Positions 1-8,883 of a stretch of 64,000 nucleotides of DNA are shown piece after piece. The notes beneath the pieces were generated by a model. That model was not told where the DNA came from. It saw only the letters and a program-made list of their open reading frames with translations, and did no database searches. Numbering within the stretch: position 1 is the stretch's first letter; every line of letters begins with the position of its first letter. The position numbers and the translations under genes were made by a program. The stretch is from Sulfitobacter sp. 20_GPM-1509m (lineage in GTDB: Bacteria > Pseudomonadota > Alphaproteobacteria > Rhodobacterales > Rhodobacteraceae). Location of the stretch: assembly GCF_000620505.1 (NCBI RefSeq), contig NZ_JIBC01000004.1, positions 682,001 to 746,000 on the forward strand. The letters are read 5' to 3'.

Positions 1-848
1 AGGACGGCGGTCTTGTCCTGTTCGCGGCTGCGGTCCTCTTCCCGCATCTTGGGAACGGCGGCGATCAGCTTCTTTGTATAGGGGTGTTCCGGCGCATCCA
101 GCACCTGACGGGCCGTGCCCTGTTCAACAACCAGCCCCTGCTCCATCACCACAACACGGTCTGCAATCTCGGCCACAACGCCAAAGTCATGGGTGATGAA
201 CATCACGCTCATGCCCTTGCTTTTCTGGATCTCGCTGATCAACGACAGGATCTGTGCCTGCGTGGTCACATCCAGCGCGGTTGTCGGCTCATCCGCGATC
301 AGGATGTCGGGGGCCAGTGCAAGGGCCATCGCGATCATCACCCGCTGGCGTTGTCCACCGGACAGCCGGAACGGGTATTGGTGCTGGATCAGCATCGGAT
401 CGGGCAAGCCCACTTCGGACAGCATCTCGACCACGCGGTCAGCGCGGCTCGCCTTGGTCCCGACGTTGTGGGCGTTCAGAACCTCGCGGATCTGGTCGCC
501 GATGGTCATCAGCGGGTTCAGCGCCGACAGCGGGTCCTGAAAGATGATGGACACCGCACGTCCGCGCAGCTTTCGCAATTCACCGTCGGACAGTTTGGTC
601 AGGTCGTCACCCTTGAACATGATGCTGCCGGCTTCCACCGACATCACTTCGGGCAGCAATCCCATGATGGTGCTGGCAGTGACGGATTTGCCAGAGCCGC
701 TTTCACCGATGATGCACAGGATTTCACCCGGCATCAGGTCAAAGCTGACATCCTTTACCGCATAGGGTCGGTCGTGTTTTCCGGGAAGAGCGACCGAAAG
801 GTCGCGCACGGCCAGAACGGGCGCGAGGCCCGTGGAGGAATTGGTCAT
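1..848 (-). CDS. Oligopeptide/dipeptide ABC transporter ATP-binding protein (partial, 3' end outside window)
   Basis: The reading frame starts at ATG 848 and stays open to base 1, so only about 282 N-terminal residues are visible. It carries a Walker A motif GESGSGKS, the signature LSGGQRQRV, a Walker B ending in ADEPTTALD, and the switch region FITHDFGVV. The sequence then goes into the C-terminal segment typical of Opp/Dpp ATPases (EHPYTKKLIAAVP). In that family the protein powers peptide import with two permeases and a periplasmic binding protein; none of these is in the window. It may be a single-domain DppD type or the first half of a tandem ATPase, which cannot be decided here. It is unrelated to the nitrate operon that ends 256 bases upstream on the same strand. 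Confidence 0.9.
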   Translation of the reverse strand, partial: MTNSSTGLAPVLAVRDLSVALPGKHDRPYAVKDVSFDLMPGEILCIIGESGSGKSVTASTIMGLLPEVMSVEAGSIMFKGDDLTKLSDGELRKLRGRAVSIIFQDPLSALNPLMTIGDQIREVLNAHNVGTKASRADRVVEMLSEVGLPDPMLIQHQYPFRLSGGQRQRVMIAMALALAPDILIADEPTTALDVTTQAQILSLISEIQKSKGMSVMFITHDFGVVAEIADRVVVMEQGLVVEQGTARQVLDAPEHPYTKKLIAAVPKMREEDRSREQDKTAV

Positions 849-1103
849 CAGTTTATCTCATCGTTTATAATTATTATGCCCCTTCAGCCTTTTCCAAAAA
901 TCGCCGCACGGCAAGGGATTTGACCAAATATCGTGCCTCCCTCCCCGACAAACGCCGCATGAACATGCATCCCCCGCGCGCCGCCGCAGCCTCCGGGTGT
1001 GGGGGCACTCTTAGATCTGGAATGGTCTTTGACGCGCAAATCCCCCGGTGGAACATATGAGCCGGATTGTTTCATCTGAAACGCCGAACAGGGAGCGGGG
1101 ACG

Positions 1104-2501
1104 CTATGCCAATCGGACAAGCGCTTTTGGCTGCACCCGCTGAACCGACGCCTCGCAAAGCGGGATGCGAATGATGAACAGCGCATTTCCCGTGATCCCG
1201 CCACGCGCGACGTCTTTTGGCAGGTCCTTTAGCGTCGTCGTCAGAGTACGCTGCCCTTGCTTGCTGACATCCGCGGCGATTGTCACGCAGGTGTCGGAGC
1301 GCAGCCCTTTGCACAACAGAGACTTAGCGATCCTGGGCGCAGTTCCGACGCCCATGTAAAAGACCAGTGTTGTCCCCGGCACAGCATGGTCCGCCCAGCT
1401 TTCGAGCGCATCGCTGTCGCAGTGCCGTCCCGTCGTCAGAACCAGCGTATCCGTCTGGCCGCGCACCGTCAGAGATTGCCCCAGTGCAGCCGAAGCCGCA
1501 CTGGCGGCTGTCACGCCCGGCACGATTTCAACGGCGATACCTGCGGCACGAGCTGCGTCAAGCTCTTCTGTCGCACGCCCGAAAATACCGGGATCGCCCG
1601 ACTTCAGCCGCACAACGCGCCGCCCCCGCGCGGCTTCGGCCACGATCAATGCGCAAATCCGCTCCTGTGGCCAGGCGTGCGCCCCAACAACCTTTCCGAC
1701 ATATACACGCTCGGCGTCGCGGCGGGCCAGTTCCAGCACCTCGGGATCGACGAGGCGATCATAGAAGATCACATCGGCCTCTTGCAGGCGCTGCACGGCC
1801 CGCAGGGTCAACAGATCACGGGCACCGGGACCTGCGCCGACCAGGGCGATATGGCCTTGCGGTTGGGGCGTGTCGCGGGTGGTTATGGCCTGTTTCAGCA
1901 AATCGGCGGCCGCGCGTTGCTGACCGCTTCGATGCATCTGCCAGGGTTTTTCCGCAAAGGCCCAGCGCCAGAAGGCACGGCGCTCGGCCTTGGGCACATT
2001 TGCAGCGACTGCGCCCCGCAGACGCCCTGCAAGGGCTGCAAAGGTCCCCAGCGCGGGGTCCAGCATCTGCTCGACCTGCGTCTTGATCTGCCGGGCCAGA
2101 ACCGGTGCCGTTCCTTCGGTGCCAATCGCAACAACCACGGGATCGCGGTCCACCAGGGACGGTGTGGTCATGTCGCACAGTGCCGGTTGGTCCACGACGT
2201 TCACCTGCGCCCCTCCGGCCTTTGCCAGCGCATGAAGCGCGGCATCCAGACCGGGGCAGCCTGTCGCAATGAACACCAGCGCAGCGTCGCGAAAGCTGTC
2301 TGGTGTGACCGCGCCCGTGACCTGCGTCGCCCGCCCCGTCGCCACCAGATCGCCAAGCTCTGCATCCAGTTCCGGGGCCAACAGCACCAGTGCGGCGTCG
2401 GTTTTCAGCATCAGCCGCGCCTTTTGTGCGGCCTGCTCTGAGCCGCCTGCGATTATGACCCGGCGGCCGGTGGTGCGGATGAACATCGGAAAGCTGTGCA
2501 C
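1104..2501 (-). CDS. cysG: Siroheme synthase CysG (methyltransferase / dehydrogenase / ferrochelatase)
   Basis: Multifunctional enzyme that converts uroporphyrinogen III to siroheme, the cofactor of the nitrite reductase NirB encoded upstream. The first 200 residues form the precorrin-2 dehydrogenase/ferrochelatase part, opening with HSFPMFIRTTGRRVIIAGG. The C-terminal half is the SAM-dependent methyltransferase with VGAGPGARDLLTLRA, YDRLV, VRLKSGDPGIFGR and VPGVTAASAA. I place the start at GTG 2501: the CysG family begins exactly here, and GAGGAG lies just upstream (2507-2513), while the longer open frame to 2651 lies inside the preceding gene. This gives 465 aa, normal for CysG. It is the last gene of the nas operon, 10 bases after the TrpD-like gene. 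The usual LKGGDP motif reads LKSGDP here. Confidence 0.93.
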   Translation of the reverse strand: MHSFPMFIRTTGRRVIIAGGSEQAAQKARLMLKTDAALVLLAPELDAELGDLVATGRATQVTGAVTPDSFRDAALVFIATGCPGLDAALHALAKAGGAQVNVVDQPALCDMTTPSLVDRDPVVVAIGTEGTAPVLARQIKTQVEQMLDPALGTFAALAGRLRGAVAANVPKAERRAFWRWAFAEKPWQMHRSGQQRAAADLLKQAITTRDTPQPQGHIALVGAGPGARDLLTLRAVQRLQEADVIFYDRLVDPEVLELARRDAERVYVGKVVGAHAWPQERICALIVAEAARGRRVVRLKSGDPGIFGRATEELDAARAAGIAVEIVPGVTAASAASAALGQSLTVRGQTDTLVLTTGRHCDSDALESWADHAVPGTTLVFYMGVGTAPRIAKSLLCKGLRSDTCVTIAADVSKQGQRTLTTTLKDLPKDVARGGITGNALFIIRIPLCEASVQRVQPKALVRLA

Positions 2502-2511
2502 TGTGGTCTCC

Positions 2512-3471
2512 TCAGGCGGCGCGAGGGTGAAGGCGAGATTGCCAGAGTGTTTGCGCCCTGTGCCCGGCATCGGCGACACCCAGCGCGGCCAGCGCGAGTG
2601 CTGCGGTGCTGGTGATGATGGCGGTGGCAAAATCGTCCTGCACGACGCCATTCCACACGTCGGACAGGGTGCTGTCGGTGTCGGAAAGACGGTGATGGCC
2701 CGTCATCGGTGCGCCTGTCGGTCCTTCCCACAGTTCGCCACGGTTCAAACCATGCAGGGTAATGTCCTTGGCCGGGTGATGTTCGAATTCACCGCCCCCG
2801 CCCTTGAGCACACGCAGGGTGGGTTGCCCCAGCAGTGACGCCGCGTCCCGTTGCAGTTCGCGGTAGGATGGGTGGAATACGCCCTGCAACGCCACCGGGG
2901 CGATGGCCGGATTCAACATCCGCAGCACCGTGTTGATACATGACCGCAAGCCAAAGATGTCGCGCAATCGCAACAGATCCATCAAGCGCGGGTGCATCTT
3001 TTCCAGCGGGACATAGGCGATGCCGGACCGTGCAAGCTCTGCCGGTGCTGCATCCCAGTCGACCTGTGCAATACCGACGTCCCCCAGCGCGGCACGGACC
3101 GACGCCCCGGTGGCCTGATGCGAGTTCCAGCCGTGCAGCAGGACGGGGTGCCCGGCCTGCGCCACCAATCTCGCAGCCGCCAGAAACCACGGTTGGCCGC
3201 GCGTGCGACCGGCCGCGTAGGATGGCCAGTCCACGGCAGGACGCGCGCCTTGCCACACCGGCAGCGCGGCACGGGCAGCAGCTGTAAATCCGGCGATTTC
3301 TTCCGCGACCTCGCCCTTCATGCGCAACAGCATCAGGATCGCGCCGATAGCCTCGGGCGCGCCCTCCCCGGACAGGATGATCTCCATCGCTGCGCGCGCT
3401 TCGTCCATCGTCAGTGACCGCGCGCGGCCTTGTCCCCGCCCCAGAATGGCAACGTAAGGTGCGAGGGTCAT
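2512..3471 (-). CDS. Glycosyltransferase family 3 / TrpD-like protein in nitrate operon
   Basis: Related to anthranilate phosphoribosyltransferase (TrpD) and its TrpD2/YbiB relatives. An N-terminal helical domain (MDEARAAMEIILSGE) is followed by the catalytic-type domain with LLHGWNSHQATGAS and LRDIFGLRSCINTVLRMLNP, which matches the TrpD RTxxNxxxxxxNP segment. The KHGNR substrate motif of true TrpD is not preserved, so tryptophan synthesis is unlikely. Start ATG 3471 overlaps the nasA stop (ATGA), indicating translational coupling. It sits between nasA and cysG. A role in molybdopterin or siroheme cofactor supply, or in nucleic-acid binding as proposed for YbiB, is possible but unproven. Length is 319 aa. 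Confidence 0.75.
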   Translation of the reverse strand: MTLAPYVAILGRGQGRARSLTMDEARAAMEIILSGEGAPEAIGAILMLLRMKGEVAEEIAGFTAAARAALPVWQGARPAVDWPSYAAGRTRGQPWFLAAARLVAQAGHPVLLHGWNSHQATGASVRAALGDVGIAQVDWDAAPAELARSGIAYVPLEKMHPRLMDLLRLRDIFGLRSCINTVLRMLNPAIAPVALQGVFHPSYRELQRDAASLLGQPTLRVLKGGGGEFEHHPAKDITLHGLNRGELWEGPTGAPMTGHHRLSDTDSTLSDVWNGVVQDDFATAIITSTAALALAALGVADAGHRAQTLWQSRLHPRAA

Positions 3472-6104
3472 TCGGCCGCCTCCAGCCTTTGCGCCCTGGC
3501 CAGCAACACAGCAATTTCCGGGCGACACGATCCGCAGTTGGTGCCCGCTCCGGTACAGGTGCCGACCTGTGCCACAGTGGTGGCCTGTCCGCTTGCGATG
3601 GCCGCGCCGATGGTGTTCACCCCCACGTTCAGACAGGCGCAGACCACAGCACCGGGGTCCGGCATGTCGGCACTGGGCCGCCCCGACAAGGGGGCATTGG
3701 CAATCTGTCCCAGTTGCGATGCCAGATGGTCCCGCGACAGGGCGACAGGCGCGCGTCCCACGAATAAAGCGGCCAGCAGACGGTCACCGTCCAGAAAGGC
3801 AATGCGCGCCGTGCCGCTGGCAGGATCATGGATGCTTTGGCAGTGGGCGTCGGGCATGGCGAACAGGCGACGCGCCTCGGCTTCCCAGTCGTGTGCCATC
3901 TCCAGCCCCGCCAGTTCCGCCCGCCAGCCGGCCTCAACCCTGCTGCGTGCCCAATAGGCACAGTCGAGCGACATCGCCCCCGTGCTGACGGCAAACCCGA
4001 ACCAGCCTGCGTCATAGGGTGCCAAGGCCACCACGGCGGCTTTGCTTTCGGGTTGGCCTGACAGCGGATCGACAATTCCCGGCACCAGAGCGTCAATGCG
4101 ACCTGAGGGTGCCGTTTCAGCCGTCCAGTGCATCGGGGCAAAGATCTGTCCCGGCTGCACACGGTCCGTGACAAGCGCCCGCAGGATGCAAGTGCCCGTT
4201 GGGCTGGTCACGCGCACCAGTGTGGCGGGTGCTATGCCCAGTACAGTCGCGTCATGGGGATGGATTTCAAGGAACGGCTCGCCCAGATGCTGGTTCAGGC
4301 GGGGGGCCTTGGCCGTGCGTGTCATCGTGTGCCACTGGTCCCGGATACGTCCGGTGTTCAGACGGAAAGGATAGCGAGGGCCAGTGCGGGCAGCGGGCGG
4401 TCGTGCCGTGACGGGCACCATCCGGGCGCGGCCATCGCTGGTAAAGAACTGTCCGTCTGCAAAGAAACGCTCAGTCTGCCCCTGCGGGGCAACCGGCCAA
4501 CGGGTTGGCGGCAGCGCATCATAGCCCGCCTGCCCCAATCCGGTCAGTCCGGAAATATCAAAGTCGCGCCCCACCGCCGCTGCCAATCCCGACAGCGTGG
4601 CATACTCCTCGAAAATCTCGGCGGGCGAGGCATAATCGAACGCGGACCCGAACCCCATCCGTCGCGCCACGTCACAAATGATCGCCCAATCGGCGCGGGC
4701 AGCACCTGGCGCGGGCAGCACGGCGCGTTGGCGGCTGATCGTGCGGTCAGAGTTGGTGACCGTGCCATCCTTTTCGCCCCACCCGGTCGCGGGCAACAGC
4801 ACATGCGCCAGACGTGCGGTGTCGGTGTTGGCAATCACATCGCTGACCACGACAAAATCGCAGGCCGCAATCGCGTCGCGCACCACATCTGCATCCGGCA
4901 TGGACACCGCCGGGTTGGTGCAGACAATCCACAGCGCCTTGATCTGCCGCGTCCGGACACGCTCGAACAGATCCACCGCTTTCAGCCCCGCGCCTTTGGC
5001 CATCGTCGGCGCCTGCCAGAAGCTGCGGACCAGATCGCGGTGACCGGCATCCTCGATGTCCAGATGACAGGCCAGCGCATTGGACAGACCGCCAACCTCG
5101 CGCCCGCCCATGGCATTGGGTTGACCTGTGACGGAAAACGGCCCCATGCCCGGCCTGCCGATGCGGCCCGTGGCAATATGGCAGTTGAGGATCGCATTGA
5201 CCTTGTCCGTGCCCGAAGACGACTGGTTCACGCCCTGGCTGAAGACGGTCACGACCTTTTCTGTGCCCACCCACATCTTGCAGAATGCAGCCAACTGCGC
5301 AGGGTCAAGGCCGGTGACACCGCCCTCCTGTGCCATCGCCGCCCGCAGCGTTTCATCAAACCCGTTGACGTGGCGCAAATAGTCCACGTCGACCGCACCG
5401 CCTTTGTCGATCTCCACCAGCAGCCGGTTGAACAGGGCAACGTCGCTGCCGGGGGCCAGCGCCAGATGCATATCGGCCAGATCACAGGTGGCTGTGCGGC
5501 GCGGGTCGATCACCACGACTTTCATCGCGGGGCGCGCGGCCTTGGCTGTGGCGAGACGCTGGTACAACACCGGATGGCACCACGCGAGGTTGCTGCCCAC
5601 CAGCACCACCAGATCGGCCAGTTCCAGATCCTCATAGGTGCCGGGCACGGTATCGGCGCCAAATGCCCGCTTTTGCCCAGCCACGGTCGAGGCCATGCAA
5701 AGACGCGAATTCGTGTCGATGTTGGCGGACCCGACAAAGCCTTTCATCAGCTTGTTGGCGACATAGTAATCCTCGGTCAGCAATTGACCCGAGACATAAA
5801 AGGCCACGGACTCGGGCCCGTGCTTGGCCACAGCTTTTCGGAACCGGTCAGCGACCAGATCCAGCGCCGCGTCCCAGTTCGTGTCCTGCCCAAACACACG
5901 GGGGGTCAGCAGCCGGTCGTCCAGCGACAGCGTCTCGCCCAATGCAAAACCCTTGGAACACAGCCGCCCGTGGTTCGCGGGATGGTCCGGATCGCCCCGC
6001 ACCGTCAGTCCACCCGCACCGTCAGGCCGGGCCAGGACACCGCAGCCCACCCCGCAATAGGCACAGGTGGTGCGGATTTCCGGCACCTGCGGCGCGCCGT
6101 CCAT
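3468..6104 (-). CDS. nasA: Assimilatory nitrate reductase catalytic subunit
   Basis: Cytoplasmic molybdenum enzyme reducing nitrate to nitrite. The N-terminus carries the [4Fe-4S] motif C-x2-C-x3-C (TTCAYCGVGCG) with the fourth Cys in GRLCSKG. The molybdopterin-binding domains follow, including LADLVVLVGSNLAWCHP and FSQGVNQSSSGTDKVNA, then the C-terminal molydopterin-dinucleotide domain near LNTGRIRDQWHTMTR. The last 60 residues form a BFD-like [2Fe-2S] domain with CAC and CGSC cysteines, as in the NasA type. Length is 878 aa. ATG 6104 overlaps the nirD stop; a GTG one codon earlier (6107) is also possible. No separate nitrate reductase ferredoxin or flavoprotein gene is seen in the operon. 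Confidence 0.95.
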   Translation of the reverse strand: MDGAPQVPEIRTTCAYCGVGCGVLARPDGAGGLTVRGDPDHPANHGRLCSKGFALGETLSLDDRLLTPRVFGQDTNWDAALDLVADRFRKAVAKHGPESVAFYVSGQLLTEDYYVANKLMKGFVGSANIDTNSRLCMASTVAGQKRAFGADTVPGTYEDLELADLVVLVGSNLAWCHPVLYQRLATAKAARPAMKVVVIDPRRTATCDLADMHLALAPGSDVALFNRLLVEIDKGGAVDVDYLRHVNGFDETLRAAMAQEGGVTGLDPAQLAAFCKMWVGTEKVVTVFSQGVNQSSSGTDKVNAILNCHIATGRIGRPGMGPFSVTGQPNAMGGREVGGLSNALACHLDIEDAGHRDLVRSFWQAPTMAKGAGLKAVDLFERVRTRQIKALWIVCTNPAVSMPDADVVRDAIAACDFVVVSDVIANTDTARLAHVLLPATGWGEKDGTVTNSDRTISRQRAVLPAPGAARADWAIICDVARRMGFGSAFDYASPAEIFEEYATLSGLAAAVGRDFDISGLTGLGQAGYDALPPTRWPVAPQGQTERFFADGQFFTSDGRARMVPVTARPPAARTGPRYPFRLNTGRIRDQWHTMTRTAKAPRLNQHLGEPFLEIHPHDATVLGIAPATLVRVTSPTGTCILRALVTDRVQPGQIFAPMHWTAETAPSGRIDALVPGIVDPLSGQPESKAAVVALAPYDAGWFGFAVSTGAMSLDCAYWARSRVEAGWRAELAGLEMAHDWEAEARRLFAMPDAHCQSIHDPASGTARIAFLDGDRLLAALFVGRAPVALSRDHLASQLGQIANAPLSGRPSADMPDPGAVVCACLNVGVNTIGAAIASGQATTVAQVGTCTGAGTNCGSCRPEIAVLLARAQRLEAAE

Positions 6105-6439
6105 CACGCCACCTGCCCGCGGCGCAGGCGTGTGGTGTCCAGCATGATCCGGCCCTTCTCCACGCGAACGGCATAGGTGCTCACCGCTCCCTCGTCCGCG
6201 CCCTGCGCCAGCCCCGTGTCCAGCCGCAACACCATATTGTGCAGCGGACAGGTGACCGAACGGCCATGCACGATCCCCTCGCTCAGCGGGCCGCCCTTGT
6301 GCGGACAGGCATCGTCGATGGCAAAAACCTCGTCACTGACGGTACGGAACACGGCGACACAGCCCAAATGCGTTTTCACCACGCGGGCACCGCGTTCGGG
6401 AATGTCGGTCAACGCACCGATATCGGTCCAGTCGGTCAT
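6104..6439 (-). CDS. nirD: Nitrite reductase (NADH) small subunit
   Basis: Small Rieske-fold partner of NirB, 111 aa. It has the sequence CPHKGGPLSEG followed by CPLHNMVLRLDTG, matching the two Cys/His blocks of Rieske-type NirD proteins. I choose ATG 6439 because it overlaps the nirB stop (ATGA) and gives the family length; the longer open frame to 6631 is nirB in another frame. Gene order nirB-nirD-nasA on one strand with 4-nt overlaps implies a single transcript. The enzyme reduces nitrite to ammonium in the cytoplasm. Confidence 0.93.
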   Translation of the reverse strand: MTDWTDIGALTDIPERGARVVKTHLGCVAVFRTVSDEVFAIDDACPHKGGPLSEGIVHGRSVTCPLHNMVLRLDTGLAQGADEGAVSTYAVRVEKGRIMLDTTRLRRGQVA

Positions 6440-8880
6440 TCTGCAGCCTCCAATGTCAAATCGACAAGCGGCGCATAAAGTGCGCGGTAGCTTGCCTTGG
6501 TCCGTTCTGCCCAGGGGTCCTGCTGCATGAACTTTTGCGCGTAATAGAAACGATCTGCCAACGCGCGGCGGCTGTCGGCATCCGTTACAACCCGTTCGAC
6601 AATGTGATCCAGCCCGACGTTGTCCATCCACTTGTACATCCGTTCGAGATAGGCGGCCTCTTCACGGTAGAGCTGAACCACCGCGGCGGTGTATTCCAGA
6701 ACCTCGTCCTCGGTCCTGACGGTGCACATCACCTCGGTGCCTTGAATATGCAGCCCCGCAGCGCCGCCGATGTGCAGCACATAGCCGCTGTCGACACAGA
6801 TCACGCCCACGTCCTTGCAGGTGCTTTCGGCGCAGTTGCGCGGGCAACCCGACACCGCCATCTTGACCTTGGCCGGGGTCCACGACCCCCAAAGCGCCTT
6901 TTCCATGCGGATGCCAAGGCCGGTGCTGTCCTGTGTGCCAAAGCGGCAATGATCGCTGCCGACGCAGGTTTTCACCGTGCGCAACCCTTTGGCGTAGGCC
7001 TGACCGCTGACCATGCCTGCGGCATTCAGATCGGCCCAGATGTCGGGCAGGTCCTGTTTCTTGACACCCAGCAGGTCGATGCGCTGGCCGCCTGTCACCT
7101 TGACGGTCTGCACCGCGTATTTATCCGCCGCATCCGCAATCGCGCGCAGTTCGTCCGGGGTGGTGATCCCCCCCCACATCCGTGGCACGACGGAATAGGT
7201 ACCATCCTTCTGGATGTTGGAATGCATTCGCTCGTTCACGAAACGGCTTTGATCGTCGTCCTGATATTCGCCGGGCCAGTCGCACAGTAGGTAATAGTTC
7301 AGCGCCGGACGGCAGGAGGCGCAGCCGCAGGAGGTGGTCCAGCCGCATTCCTGCATGACGGCGGCCATGGACTTCAGCGCGCGCGATTTGATCAGGCGGC
7401 GCACGTCCATATGGGTCAGCGGCGTGCAGGGGCACATCGGCTTGACGGTCTGCGCCTCGAACCCGTCTCCAAGGGTCAGCGCCATGACCTGTTCGACCAG
7501 CCCGGTGCAGGTCCCGCAGGAGGCGCTGGCCTTGGTCTGCGCGCGCACGTCGGACAGGGTGGTGGCTCCGCCATTGATCGCGTCGACAATGGTGGATTTG
7601 CAAATGCCGTTGCAGCCGCAGATTTCTGCGTTACCCGGTAAGGCTGCAACGGCTGCCAAAGGGTCCGAGGGGGCACCCCCCTGAAACGCCGGGCCGAATA
7701 TCAACGTATCGCGCATGTCGGACACGTCGCTGTGGTCCTTGATCAGCCCGTGAAACCACGCGCCATCTGCGGTGTCGCCATACATGACCGCGCCGATCAG
7801 CCGGGTGCCCTGCAGCACCAGCCGCTTGTAGACACCGCGTGCGGGGTCGCGGAACACGATGTCCTCGCGGCCGTCGCCCTCGGCAAAATCGCCCGCGCTG
7901 AACAGGTCGCAGCCTGTGACCTTCAGCTTGGTCGCCACCTCTTTCGGGGTGAAGGTGGCATGGGTTTCGCCCAAGGTGTCGGCGGCCACTTTGGCCTGAT
8001 CGTACAACGGGGCCACCAGCCCGAACACCGCGCCCTGATGTTCCACACATTCGCCAAGGGCAAGAATATGCCCGTCAGACGTGACCATGGCATCGTCCAC
8101 ATGAATGCCGCGCCCGACCGCAAGACCAGCGTCCTGCGCAAGCGCCACGTTCGGGCGTATGCCCACCGCCATGACCAGCAGATCACAGGGAATTTCGGTG
8201 CCATCGTCCAGCAGCAAGCCGCTGACGCGCCCGTCGGTGCCAAGGATTTCCTTGGAGTTCGCCCCCGTCAGAACCTTGATCCCCTTTGCCTCAAGCGCCT
8301 TTTTCAGCAGATAGCCTGCCGCCTCGTCCAGCTGCCGTTCCATCAGGTGGCCCATGACGTGAACGACCGTCACATCGATGCCTTGCGCCTTCATCCCTGC
8401 CGCAGCCTCGAGACCCAGCAGGCCACCGCCAATGACGACGGCACGCGCGCCGGGCGTGGCGCCAAGGGCCATCATCCTCTGAGTGTCGTCCAGGTCGCGG
8501 TAGGGAATGACGCCTTCCAGATCATGGCCGGGCAGCGGGATCATGAAGGGGTTCGATCCGGTGGCGATGACCAGACGGTCATAGGGCACCGCGCCGTTTT
8601 CACCGACCACGACCTGCGCCTCCCGGTCGATCCGCAGCACCTTTTCGCCAAAGCGGCAGGTGACACCGTGGGTTTCGTACCAATCGGCATCGTGGGTGAC
8701 GATCTCCGCATAGGTCTTTTCCCCTGACAGCACAGGCGACAGCATCAACCGGTTGTAGTTGCCGCGCGGTTCAGCGTTGAACAGCGTGACGTTCCATGCG
8801 CCGGGCTGGGTTTCGAACAGATGCTCCAGCATCCGGCCCGAGGCCATTCCGGCACCGATAACAATCAGATTTCTGGTCAT
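6436..8880 (-). CDS. nirB: Nitrite reductase (NADH) large subunit
   Basis: Siroheme, FAD and iron-sulfur enzyme for six-electron reduction of nitrite to ammonium with NADH, 814 aa. The N-terminus is an FAD site (LIVIGAGMASGRMLE), followed by an NAD site (AVVIGGGLLGLEAA). Around residues 415-530 there are two BFD-like [2Fe-2S] regions (CGCNGICKST, CGTCTGL, then CGCASCRPALNYY). The C-terminal siroheme/[4Fe-4S] domain has C-x5-C (CVGSDHCRFG) and C-x3-C (GCPRNCAE). The start ATG 8880 is three bases after the ABC ATPase stop. Siroheme would come from the cysG product of the same operon. Confidence 0.96.
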   Translation of the reverse strand: MTRNLIVIGAGMASGRMLEHLFETQPGAWNVTLFNAEPRGNYNRLMLSPVLSGEKTYAEIVTHDADWYETHGVTCRFGEKVLRIDREAQVVVGENGAVPYDRLVIATGSNPFMIPLPGHDLEGVIPYRDLDDTQRMMALGATPGARAVVIGGGLLGLEAAAGMKAQGIDVTVVHVMGHLMERQLDEAAGYLLKKALEAKGIKVLTGANSKEILGTDGRVSGLLLDDGTEIPCDLLVMAVGIRPNVALAQDAGLAVGRGIHVDDAMVTSDGHILALGECVEHQGAVFGLVAPLYDQAKVAADTLGETHATFTPKEVATKLKVTGCDLFSAGDFAEGDGREDIVFRDPARGVYKRLVLQGTRLIGAVMYGDTADGAWFHGLIKDHSDVSDMRDTLIFGPAFQGGAPSDPLAAVAALPGNAEICGCNGICKSTIVDAINGGATTLSDVRAQTKASASCGTCTGLVEQVMALTLGDGFEAQTVKPMCPCTPLTHMDVRRLIKSRALKSMAAVMQECGWTTSCGCASCRPALNYYLLCDWPGEYQDDDQSRFVNERMHSNIQKDGTYSVVPRMWGGITTPDELRAIADAADKYAVQTVKVTGGQRIDLLGVKKQDLPDIWADLNAAGMVSGQAYAKGLRTVKTCVGSDHCRFGTQDSTGLGIRMEKALWGSWTPAKVKMAVSGCPRNCAESTCKDVGVICVDSGYVLHIGGAAGLHIQGTEVMCTVRTEDEVLEYTAAVVQLYREEAAYLERMYKWMDNVGLDHIVERVVTDADSRRALADRFYYAQKFMQQDPWAERTKASYRALYAPLVDLTLEAAE

Positions 8881-8883
8881 GAC

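Noticed and set aside
4128-6176. 682-aa plus-strand open frame opposite nasA
   Set aside because: It mirrors a strongly conserved gene in GC-rich DNA and has no recognisable domain or ribosome binding site. The same holds for the other long frames opposite nirB, cysG and the NRPS-PKS.
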